NCBI RefSeq assembly: GCF_000011965.2
Contig: NC_006569.1
Location: 372,001 to 436,000 of the forward strand
Direction of reading: 5' to 3'
Length of the DNA: 64,000 bases
Source: Ruegeria pomeroyi DSS-3
GTDB taxonomy: Bacteria > Pseudomonadota > Alphaproteobacteria > Rhodobacterales > Rhodobacteraceae
Part shown: piece after piece, positions 1 to 7,178 of the stretch
Layout of the letters: every line of letters starts with the position of its first letter
Position numbering within the stretch: the first letter of the stretch is position 1
Translations under genes and position numbers: made by a program
The notes under the pieces: model-generated
What the model was told of the DNA's origin: nothing
The model's input: only the letters and a program-made list of their open reading frames with translations
Databases searched by the model: none

Positions 1-431
1 TTATCGGTCGTGGCCCTGGCCGAAGCGCTGATCGCCTGTGATATGCCGGAAAGATGCACGATTGCGGCATTGTCAAAGACTCCCTCCGAAAGATCTTCGG
101 GACGCACCTGTGAGGCTGCGGAGCCCGAGCGGCGATACTCGAACTTGTGCTCACCCGCGTCGTGGGTAATGAAGTACATTCCCGTCTCAGCGCCCACTAG
201 GGTTCGGACATAGGCGTCGTTGACGCCTTCGGCGGCCCAGGAGTTCCGGATCTCGGCCGCGAAATCATCGTCGCCCAACTGGGTCAGCATGGTCGACCGG
301 GTTCCCTGGCGTGCGGCAGCGACGGCGACATTCGAAACATCGCCGCCAACGCCGGCGTTCCATTTGCCCGGCCCCACGTTGCTGAGTTCAAACAGGGGCT
401 CACCCACACAAACAAGCTCTGCGTTAGACAT
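1..431 (-). CDS. kdgK: 2-keto-3-deoxygluconate kinase-like PfkB sugar kinase, partial (C-terminus beyond the window)
   Basis: The first 143 codons of a PfkB/ribokinase-family kinase are present; the rest runs off the left edge. The start at 431 gives MSNAELVCVGEPLFEL, the normal family opening. It is followed by the glycine-rich substrate region (NAGVGGDVSNVAVAAARQG) and by FEYRRSGSAAS, a pattern typical of 2-dehydro-3-deoxygluconate kinases. The family phosphorylates KDG to KDPG in the cytoplasm (semi-phosphorylative Entner-Doudoroff route). It is the last visible gene of the dctPQM-dehydratase operon, starting 9 bases after the dehydratase stop. The PfkB family is clear; KDG specificity is inferred from the YRRSGSAAS segment and the dehydratase next door. 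The catalytic Asp region (GAGD) is outside the window. Confidence 0.85.
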   Translation of the reverse strand, partial: MSNAELVCVGEPLFELSNVGPGKWNAGVGGDVSNVAVAAARQGTRSTMLTQLGDDDFAAEIRNSWAAEGVNDAYVRTLVGAETGMYFITHDAGEHKFEYRRSGSAASQVRPEDLSEGVFDNAAIVHLSGISQAISASARATTD

Positions 432-440
432 TTCTCGTAC

Positions 441-2237
441 TCAATGATTGTTGCGCAAGGTGTGTTTGCGGGCGATATCCTGGTGCTCAGTGGCCTGTTT
501 CAGCACCATACCCTCCGAAAACTGTGTGACGGATTGCCGGAAGATGTCTTGCCATGGCGACTGGCTTTGCGGGATGGGAAAGCCGCCGGCGGCGTCCAAT
601 CTTTCGCGGCGGCGCGCCATCTCTTCGTCTGAGAGGAGCACATTGACGGATCGCTTGCCCAGATCGACCCGAATGCGGTCACCTGTCTGCAGCAGCGCAA
701 GCCCCCCACCATCCGCCGCCTCGGGCGATGCATTCAGGATCGAAGCCGATCCGGAGGTTCCCGATTGTCGACCATCCCCGATGCACGGGAGCGCCCGTAC
801 ACCCTGCTTGATCAGATAGCTGGGCGGGCGCATGTTCACGACCTCTGCACCGCCGGGATATCCCTTTGGCCCAGCCCCGCGCATCACGAGAATGCAGTTC
901 GCATCGAGCTTGAGCGCGGGGTTGTCAATCCTGGCGTGAAAATCCTCTGGACCGTCGAAAACGATTGCGCGCCCCTCGAAGGCTTCCGGATCCTCCGGGT
1001 TGGACAAATACCTTTCGCGGAACGCAGCGTCGATGACAGAGGTTTTCATCAAGGCGCTGTCAAACAGGTTCCCCTTCAGATTGAGGAAACCGGCGTTTCG
1101 CATCAAAGCGCGATCGACGGGCCTGATGACGTCGCTATTGGTTGCTTTGATCCCCGCGTAGTTTTCCGCCAACGTCTTGCCATTGGCACCCTTGGCCGCC
1201 GGGTGGGGTATCCTCCCCACTTCCAGAAGCTCTGAAACCACGGCGGGAACGCCGCCTGCTCGATAGAAATCCTCACCAAGATAGGCGCCTGCGGGTTGCA
1301 TGTTGACGAGCAGGGGAATGTTAAAGCCAAGACGCTCCCAGTCGTCGTTCGTCAGATGAATCCCCAGGTGGCGGGCAATCGCGTTCAGGTGGATGGGGGC
1401 GTTGGTCGATCCACCAATCGCCGAACCCAGCACAATCGCGTTTTCAAGGGCCTCGCGAGTCATGATGTCACTGGGCCGCAGGTCTTCGTGAACCATTTCC
1501 ACGATGCGCAGGCCGGTTGCGTATGCCATCTGTCCCCGTTCCCGGTAGGGTGCCGGAATGGCAGCGGCGCCGGGCAACTGCATCCCCAGAACTTCTGCGA
1601 GGGAGTTCATGGTCGATGCGGTTCCCATCGTGTTGCAATATCCCACGGACGGGGCGGACGCGGCGGCAATCTCCAGGAACCCCTTCGCATCGATTTCACC
1701 CGCTGCGAACTTTTGCCGGGCCATCCAGATGGCGGTGCCGGATCCGGCTCGTTCGCCTTCGTGCCAGCCGTTCAGCATCGGCCCGACCGACAATGCGATC
1801 GCGGGAATGTTGACGGTTGCCGCCGCCATGAGCAGGGCCGGCGTGGTCTTGTCGCATCCGATCGTCAGAACGACACCGTCAATCGGATAGCCGAAAAGCG
1901 TCTCGACCAAGCTCAGGTAGGCAAGGTTGCGATCCAGCATTGCGGTTGGTCGTTTGCCGGTCTCCTGGATGGGATGCACCGGGATCTCCAGAGCGATACC
2001 TCCAGCCGTCCGGATCGCCTCGCGTGTGCGCTGAGCAAGCGTCACGTGATGCCGGTTGCACGGGGAAAGGTCGCTACCGGTCTGTGCGATTGCGATGATC
2101 GGACGCCCCGAGGTCAGCTCTTCTATGGTCAGTCCATAATTCAGATAGCGTTCCAGGTAGAGCGCCGTCATCTCGGGATCTTCGAGATTGTTGAACCAGT
2201 CTTGCGACCGCAGTTTTTTCTTTTGAAAGTCAGTCAT
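441..2237 (-). CDS. IlvD/Edd-family aldonate (sugar acid) dehydratase
   Basis: This is a 598-residue IlvD/Edd-family Fe-S dehydratase. Residues Cys60 ([10 protein letters not shown]), Cys128 (IGCDKTTP) and Cys201 ([11 protein letters not shown]) match the three [2Fe-2S] ligands known in L-arabinonate and D-xylonate dehydratases, and [11 protein letters not shown] is the conserved C-terminal active-site segment. Length and running similarity are closest, from memory, to the Caulobacter xylonate dehydratase group rather than to amino-acid IlvD. It would convert an aldonate to a 2-keto-3-deoxy acid. The dctM stop codon directly abuts its ATG, so translation is probably coupled. The KdgK-like kinase next door suggests a six-carbon substrate such as gluconate, although the closest relatives act on pentonates; the substrate is therefore uncertain. 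Confidence 0.88.
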   Translation of the reverse strand: MTDFQKKKLRSQDWFNNLEDPEMTALYLERYLNYGLTIEELTSGRPIIAIAQTGSDLSPCNRHHVTLAQRTREAIRTAGGIALEIPVHPIQETGKRPTAMLDRNLAYLSLVETLFGYPIDGVVLTIGCDKTTPALLMAAATVNIPAIALSVGPMLNGWHEGERAGSGTAIWMARQKFAAGEIDAKGFLEIAAASAPSVGYCNTMGTASTMNSLAEVLGMQLPGAAAIPAPYRERGQMAYATGLRIVEMVHEDLRPSDIMTREALENAIVLGSAIGGSTNAPIHLNAIARHLGIHLTNDDWERLGFNIPLLVNMQPAGAYLGEDFYRAGGVPAVVSELLEVGRIPHPAAKGANGKTLAENYAGIKATNSDVIRPVDRALMRNAGFLNLKGNLFDSALMKTSVIDAAFRERYLSNPEDPEAFEGRAIVFDGPEDFHARIDNPALKLDANCILVMRGAGPKGYPGGAEVVNMRPPSYLIKQGVRALPCIGDGRQSGTSGSASILNASPEAADGGGLALLQTGDRIRVDLGKRSVNVLLSDEEMARRRERLDAAGGFPIPQSQSPWQDIFRQSVTQFSEGMVLKQATEHQDIARKHTLRNNH

Positions 2238-3566
2238 TTACCACCTCCCCGTGACACCAGGGAAAGCAATCAGGATCGCCAGTGCCAGAACCTGCATCGC
2301 AATGAACGGCAACAAGGACCGGAAGATTTCACCAAGCGAGATCCCCTCGGGCGCGACCGACTTCAGATAGAAAGCTGCGGGTCCAAAGGGCGGCGACAGG
2401 AAACTGACCTGCATGTTCATTGCGAACACAACTCCGAACCAGACGGGATCGAGGCCAAGTTCGCGAATGATCGGGACAAAGATCGGCATCGTCAGCAACG
2501 CGATCCCGACCCAATCGAGAAACATTCCCAGCACGAAGAGGATCAGCATCATGACAAGGACGATGACTGTCGGGTTATCTGAAACTCCGATGATCAGCCC
2601 GGACACAAAGTTGATGCCGCCCATCAGGTTGAACACACCGACCAGTGCGGTTGCGCCGATACCGATCCAGACGATCATGCCGACGGTCGAAAGAGTCTGG
2701 AGTGAAGCCCCCTTCAGAAGCTCCCAGTTAAATTCCCCTCGAATGACGGCGGACAACGCGACCCCGAGAACGCCCATTGCCGAGGCTTCTGTAACAGACG
2801 CAATCCCGCCATAGATCGACCCCAGGACCATGAACACCACGAGGATCGGCAAGATAAGACCCTTGAGCAGACGCAACTTCTCTTTCGTCGGGATTTCATC
2901 GGGTTCCGGGATCGGCGCGATATCAGGGTTCAGATATGCCCGGATCAGGACATAGGCGATATAGAACGAGGCCAGCATCAGGCCCGGCAGGAACGATGCG
3001 GTGAACAGATCGCCGATGGAAACGCTCGCGGTGAGGCCATAGATGATCAGAACGATCGACGGCGGGATCATGGTCCCCAGCGCACCGCCTGCGCAGCATA
3101 CGCCGATCGCAAGCCGTCGATCATATCCCAGCCGCAGCATCTGCGGCAAAGCCAGCAGACCCAACAGAACGACTTCTCCGCCGATGATTCCGGACATCGC
3201 GGCCAGGACGACGGCCACAAGAAGGGTTTGGATGGCCACACCGCCGCGCAGTCGCCCCCCGACAACCCGCATCGCATCGAAAAGATCTTTGGCGATGCCC
3301 GAGCGATCCAATATCGACGCCATAAGCACGAACATCGGGACAGAGACGAAAACGAAGCTGTTTACGAAACTGAAGATCCGCGATGTGATCAGTGGAACCG
3401 CCATCGGGCCGAACCAGCCCAAGGCGAAGATCAAGGCGACAAGCAGTGTCACGAACGCAAGCGGCATCCCGGTCAACAAAAGCCCGAGCAGCATGACGAA
3501 CATCGCGAATGTCGCCCACTCGATACCCATGGCTTTGAAGTCAGTGATGAGTGAAAGGAAATCCAT
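2238..3566 (-). CDS. dctM: TRAP transporter large permease (DctM family)
   Basis: This 442-residue, almost entirely hydrophobic protein has about twelve predicted membrane segments and the glycine-rich loops of DctM proteins (for example IGGEVVLLGLLALPQML, GTMIPPSIVLIIYG, FLSPPFGPAAFYLKSV). DctM forms the sodium-coupled transport channel in the inner membrane and works with the small permease and a periplasmic binding protein. It follows the dctQ stop by 3 bases and ends immediately before the dehydratase ATG, so the importer and the enzyme are one transcription unit. A sugar-acid cargo is inferred from the dehydratase and kinase. Confidence 0.93.
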   Translation of the reverse strand: MDFLSLITDFKAMGIEWATFAMFVMLLGLLLTGMPLAFVTLLVALIFALGWFGPMAVPLITSRIFSFVNSFVFVSVPMFVLMASILDRSGIAKDLFDAMRVVGGRLRGGVAIQTLLVAVVLAAMSGIIGGEVVLLGLLALPQMLRLGYDRRLAIGVCCAGGALGTMIPPSIVLIIYGLTASVSIGDLFTASFLPGLMLASFYIAYVLIRAYLNPDIAPIPEPDEIPTKEKLRLLKGLILPILVVFMVLGSIYGGIASVTEASAMGVLGVALSAVIRGEFNWELLKGASLQTLSTVGMIVWIGIGATALVGVFNLMGGINFVSGLIIGVSDNPTVIVLVMMLILFVLGMFLDWVGIALLTMPIFVPIIRELGLDPVWFGVVFAMNMQVSFLSPPFGPAAFYLKSVAPEGISLGEIFRSLLPFIAMQVLALAILIAFPGVTGRW

Positions 3567-3569
3567 GGC

Positions 3570-4130
3570 TCAGCCATCCCGCTTTCTGAAGTAGTTGAAA
3601 GCCAGCACCGCGAATTGCACGCAAAGCAGTATCAGCACGATGAAGAGAAAGATCTTGATCAACCCGGCGGTCGGCGGATCCCAAGCGCTGCCCGTTGTTT
3701 CGATCCTGATGTGTCCCTCGGGCGTCCAGACGGCACGGGATACGCTTTGCCAGGACGCCCAGGCGAAGAACGCGCAGGAGAAACTGCATATGACCGAAAT
3801 GACGACATCAAAGAGGCGGCGCATCTTGATGTTCAACAGGTCATAGATCAACACCACCCTGATATGAGCGTTTCGGGCGGCGACATACAGCCCACCGAAG
3901 ACAAACGAGCTTGCGGTCAGGAAAATGACGGTCTCATGCGCCCAGATCGTCGCGCTATTGAAGGCGTAGCGAAGAACAACTTCTACGTTGAGAATGGCTG
4001 CGGATGACAGAATTGCTATTGCGAACACGATCCCCAAGCGGTCGATAATTTTCCCCAAGGTACCGGCTTCAGGCGGCGCGCTCGTTGGGCCCGCCCGCTC
4101 GTTCGTGAAATCATGGCTATCACTGGCCAT
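3570..4130 (-). CDS. dctQ: TRAP transporter small permease (DctQ family)
   Basis: This 186-residue protein has four predicted membrane helices after a polar N-terminus (MASDSHDFTNERAG). It carries the DctQ pattern around WAHETVIFLTASSFVFGGLYVAARNAHIRV. I chose the ATG at 4130 because a GGGGGAGG ribosome-binding site lies 6 bases upstream; an ATG at 4136 would abut that site and longer forms have none. DctQ associates with DctM and is required for transport. It lies between dctP and dctM, downstream of a terminator-like hairpin that should reduce its expression relative to dctP. Confidence 0.9.
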   Translation of the reverse strand: MASDSHDFTNERAGPTSAPPEAGTLGKIIDRLGIVFAIAILSSAAILNVEVVLRYAFNSATIWAHETVIFLTASSFVFGGLYVAARNAHIRVVLIYDLLNIKMRRLFDVVISVICSFSCAFFAWASWQSVSRAVWTPEGHIRIETTGSAWDPPTAGLIKIFLFIVLILLCVQFAVLAFNYFRKRDG

Positions 4131-4151
4131 TGTCATCCTCCCCCAAGTCAG

Positions 4152-4185
4152 AAAAAACGTCCCCGACGAATTCATCGAGGACGTT
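4152..4185 (-). terminator. Intrinsic terminator/attenuator between dctP and dctQ
   Basis: On the minus strand the arms AACGTCC and GGACGTT, with further pairing inside, are followed directly by a run of T residues, as in a Rho-independent terminator. It lies just after the dctP stop and before dctQ in the same operon. Partial termination here would give more binding protein than permease, a common arrangement in binding-protein transporter operons. Confidence 0.7.
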
Positions 4186-4202
4186 GCTCTCGATGATCGC
4201 CG

Positions 4203-5222
4203 TTATTCCAGCAAGCCGTTGTCGCTGAGGTATTTGGTCAGCGTGCTATACACCCGCGCGGATGCATCGGAGGCACCGGCGGCAGCTTCCCACTCGCCTT
4301 TTGCAATTGCCCGGAAACGGGCACGCTCTTCTGCCGACCAATCATGAACCGTGACCCCGTCCGCAGCAGCCGCTGCAACCGCGACCGCGTCGCGCTCTGC
4401 AAGGGTGCTTACCTGCCGGCGGGCAAAATCGGATACGCTCTGCTCCAGCGTGGCCTGAATGTCGGCAGGAAGAGATTCCCACGTCGTTTTGTTCATGCTG
4501 ACTTCGACAAGCGGCATCGAGTGGAAGCCCGGGTAGACCGGGTGCTTGGCGATGTCATGCATGCCCTGCTCGTGGTTGGTCGAGAACACGGTGTAATCGG
4601 CGGCGTCGATCACGCCCTTGTCCAGTGAGGTGAACACCTCGCTGCCGGGCAGGTTGACCGGCACCGCGCCGGCAGCCGCGAAAACACGCTGCACCATACC
4701 CTCGGGCGCGCGCATCTTGATACCCTTGAGGTCATCCACCCCATCCAGCGGCACCTTGGATACGAACGCCTCAAGCCCGGGTGTCGTGGCGCCGATGAAA
4801 TGAAGCCCATAAGGTTCGACGAGCGAATTCATCAGCTCTTTGCCGCCCCCGTTCTCCATGAAGTCGAACATCTGCTGTGGGTCAGACCAGGCACCGACAG
4901 GGTTGGCGATAAGCCCAAAGGCAGGCTCTTTTCCCGCGAAGTAGGATGTATCGGTGAAATGGCCGTCGATGATGCCTGCGGCGACCGCGTCCTGTGTCTC
5001 GGTATGAGCGACGATGGTGTTGACCGGAAGGAGCTCGATCGCGACCTTTCCGCCGGTTCTTTCACGAACATCCTCTGCCCAGGATTTTTGCAGGATGAAG
5101 TTCGCGTTGCCCGCCGGGTCCGAGGACTGAAAGCGGAAGCTGTACTCTTGGGCTGCGGCACTTCCTGCCAAAGCCGCGCCGAACACTGCGGTCGCAATGA
5201 GTTGAGAAATATATCTACGCAT
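4203..5222 (-). CDS. dctP: TRAP transporter substrate-binding protein (DctP family)
   Basis: This 339-residue periplasmic protein starts at 5222 (MRRYISQLIATAVFGAALA) with a Sec signal peptide ending near GSAAAQ, preceded by GGAGGAACC. The body has the DctP pattern: FRFQSSDPAGNANFILQKSW near the N-terminus, then LKGIKMRAPEGMVQRVF, which contains the arginine that binds the substrate carboxylate. The protein captures an organic acid in the periplasm and delivers it to DctQM. It is the promoter-proximal gene, and two palindromic operators lie 40-80 bases upstream. A sugar acid (gluconate-like) is the inferred ligand from the operon and the GntR-like repressor. Confidence 0.92.
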   Translation of the reverse strand: MRRYISQLIATAVFGAALAGSAAAQEYSFRFQSSDPAGNANFILQKSWAEDVRERTGGKVAIELLPVNTIVAHTETQDAVAAGIIDGHFTDTSYFAGKEPAFGLIANPVGAWSDPQQMFDFMENGGGKELMNSLVEPYGLHFIGATTPGLEAFVSKVPLDGVDDLKGIKMRAPEGMVQRVFAAAGAVPVNLPGSEVFTSLDKGVIDAADYTVFSTNHEQGMHDIAKHPVYPGFHSMPLVEVSMNKTTWESLPADIQATLEQSVSDFARRQVSTLAERDAVAVAAAAADGVTVHDWSAEERARFRAIAKGEWEAAAGASDASARVYSTLTKYLSDNGLLE

Positions 5223-5261
5223 GGTTCCTCCCAGATTTGCACCAGCGGCTGACAGCCGCAA

Positions 5262-5279
5262 AATGGTTGCGCAATCATT
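5262..5279. promoter_or_regulatory. LacI-type operator, copy 1
   Basis: The near-palindrome AATGGTTGCGCAATCATT is centred on TTGCGCAA. It lies between the divergent dctP and lacI-type genes and is repeated exactly 23 bases further on. A CG-centred palindrome beside a LacI-family gene is the usual form of such operators. Confidence 0.75.
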
Positions 5280-5284
5280 TTGCT

Positions 5285-5302
5285 AATGGTTGCGCAATCA
5301 TT
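5285..5302. promoter_or_regulatory. LacI-type operator, copy 2
   Basis: An exact second copy of AATGGTTGCGCAATCATT, offset 23 bases (about two helical turns) from the first. The pair could bind two regulator dimers on one face and control both the transporter operon and the regulator gene. Confidence 0.75.
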
Positions 5303-5347
5303 TGTCAATTGTTGCAGGACGAATTTTTTCTGCTACACTCCCAAGCC

Positions 5348-6382
5348 ATGAGGAAAGCAGAGAAAAAAAGCAGCATTACGCTCGTAGATGTCGCTAGGGA
5401 AGCCGGTGTTAGCGCGATCACAGTATCGCGCGTGATACGCACACCTCACGTTGTTTCCGAGAGGTCAAGGCGGAAGGTGGAAGCCGCCGTTGAAAAGCTG
5501 GGCTACGTCCCCGATGCGGCCGCCTCGGCGCTGGCGTCAAACCGCACCGACGTGATCGGATTGTTGATCCCATCCCTTACAAACAGCGTTTTCTCTGATG
5601 TTCTCCGCGGCATGTATGACGAAGCGGAAAATCACCCCTTTTCCATACAGATAGGTAACTTTCGGTACCGCCCCCTCACCGAAGAGATGCTCATCGGAAA
5701 GTTCCTGCGTCAAAAACCTGCCGGGCTCATCGTGGCAGGGCTGGACCAGACCGACATCTCCAAAGGCATGCTAAGAGCAGCCGACTGCCCGGTCATCCAG
5801 ATCATGGATTATGACGCCTCCGCAGAAGGAGATATGATCGGTTTTTCGCACTACGAAGCGGGTGCTGCGGCCGCGCGTCACCTGAGAGATCGGGGGTACC
5901 GGAGAATCGGTTTTCTTGGGGCGCGGATGGACCCGCGAACGCAACGGCGCCTGGCCGGTTTCAATGACGCGCTGAATGGCACGGACGATCCGCAACAATC
6001 AAAGCGGGTGATTGTCACCTCCACCGCGTCATCGGTGAGCCTGGGGGCAGAGTTGTTGCGCGAACTTCTCGTGCGCGCCCCGGATTCAGATGCGATCTTC
6101 TGCAACAACGACGACCTGGCAATTGGCGCGCTTCTGGAAGCGCAAAGACGCGGGATCAGGATACCGGAAGACTTCGGAATCTGCGGCTTCAACGACCTTG
6201 AAATGAGCAAACAGATGAACCCCGGCCTGACGTCGATCGCAACGCCGCGCTATGAGATCGGGCGTCTGGCGATCAGTACCATCGTAGACGCTCTTTCCTC
6301 GGACAAAGCCAGTGATCCGACACGAATTGACCTTGGCTTCACGGTCGTCATGCGTGGTTCCAGCGCCCGGGCGGTGGATTAA
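5348..6382 (+). CDS. LacI-family transcriptional regulator (GntR-gluconate-repressor-like)
   Basis: This 344-residue protein has an N-terminal LacI helix-turn-helix at about residues 10-30 (TLVDVAREAGVSAITVSRV). The hinge and start of the ligand domain read IGLLIPSLTNSVFSDVLRGM, strongly reminiscent of the E. coli gluconate repressor GntR. The rest is a periplasmic-binding-protein-like sugar domain. I used the ATG at 5348, because the longer reading frame back to 5237 would translate through the operators. It diverges from the TRAP/dehydratase operon and is the obvious local regulator, with a sugar acid or its derivative as the probable inducer. Confidence 0.9.
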   Translation: MRKAEKKSSITLVDVAREAGVSAITVSRVIRTPHVVSERSRRKVEAAVEKLGYVPDAAASALASNRTDVIGLLIPSLTNSVFSDVLRGMYDEAENHPFSIQIGNFRYRPLTEEMLIGKFLRQKPAGLIVAGLDQTDISKGMLRAADCPVIQIMDYDASAEGDMIGFSHYEAGAAAARHLRDRGYRRIGFLGARMDPRTQRRLAGFNDALNGTDDPQQSKRVIVTSTASSVSLGAELLRELLVRAPDSDAIFCNNDDLAIGALLEAQRRGIRIPEDFGICGFNDLEMSKQMNPGLTSIATPRYEIGRLAISTIVDALSSDKASDPTRIDLGFTVVMRGSSARAVD

Positions 6383-6721
6383 GCCCTCGCCATATATCTC
6401 GTACATGGTGTCGGACGTCAGCCCCTATGGGGCGGATTGGTGCGATTTGATAAGGAAGAACTTCCAGGCCCCAGACCCATTGATCTCAGGCTGCTGACCC
6501 TTCTTCGCAGCCATAGAGTGCCCCATGACGTCCACTGCCGATGGTGGACACTATCAATACTCTCCATCAGCCGTCAGAGCGGGGAAACCGGACGGATACC
6601 CTCTCGTGACATTGCTGCGCGATGCACCGCCGGGCAGTGACCGGGATCATCTTCGGGCGGTTGAGGGACCGGAGGCGCTTTGCAATCCGATGCGACCGGT
6701 GCCTAATGTGTGTGGTCAGGG
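6383..6721. other. Non-coding interval, nothing recognised
   Basis: About 340 bases separate the LacI-type gene from the 3' end of the phospholipase operon. The short frames here have no recognisable motif, start context or neighbour, and I saw no clear terminator hairpin, tRNA or repeat. It may be the edge of an acquired segment, since base composition falls on its right side. Confidence 0.4.
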
Positions 6722-7174
6722 CTAAAAGGGATTTGATGAACTTCCGCATTGAGACAGGCGATATCCCAAAGAAAACGGAGTTCCGGTTTCCGGGGTCTCT
6801 GCATTCTCTGAAAACGCGTAGATGTCGAAATACGCCGCATCGGTATCTATATTTGTGAAGATGACCGAAAGATGGTCATATTCTAGTGAGATGCTCGAGG
6901 TCAAAGGGTTCCGCAACTTATACTGCCAAGTCATCAAGGCCGTGCTTCCCGACGTGCCAGCCAACACCAACGAAGGGCATAAAAGTATAGAACGTGCGCT
7001 TTGATCATAGGATAGCTGGCCAATGTTCCGGTGCTGCCCGGGGGCGAGTGCGACTGAATAATGGTTGATCGCATCAGACGGTGTTTCGGAATAGATACAC
7101 GCATAAAGCCAGAATTGATCGATCATCGTTTTTGTGCGGTTTTCGATACGAATCTGAGTTGTTAGATTTGCCAT
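6722..7174 (-). CDS. Hypothetical 150-residue beta-rich protein, partner of the phospholipase-like gene
   Basis: I do not recognise this protein. It has no signal peptide or membrane segment and alternates short hydrophobic strands, suggesting a beta-sandwich. Its opening (TTQIRIENRTKTMIDQFWLY) resembles the opening of the large neighbour (THTVSGTVWNQTGNAIKKVW) in spacing and in the N-x-T...I..-W pattern, so the two may share a domain. It begins 4 bases after the stop of the phospholipase-like gene, so the two are almost certainly co-transcribed. Possible roles are an immunity, chaperone or targeting subunit; none is proven by the sequence. Confidence 0.75.
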   Translation of the reverse strand: MANLTTQIRIENRTKTMIDQFWLYACIYSETPSDAINHYSVALAPGQHRNIGQLSYDQSARSILLCPSLVLAGTSGSTALMTWQYKLRNPLTSSISLEYDHLSVIFTNIDTDAAYFDIYAFSENAETPETGTPFSLGYRLSQCGSSSNPF

Positions 7175-7178
7175 GTCT

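Noticed and set aside
449-460. TTGCGCAA at the dehydratase/kdgK junction as a third LacI operator
   Set aside because: Only the 8-base core matches; the flanks that are conserved in the two upstream operators are not, and part of it is coding sequence. Mentioned only as a weak possibility.
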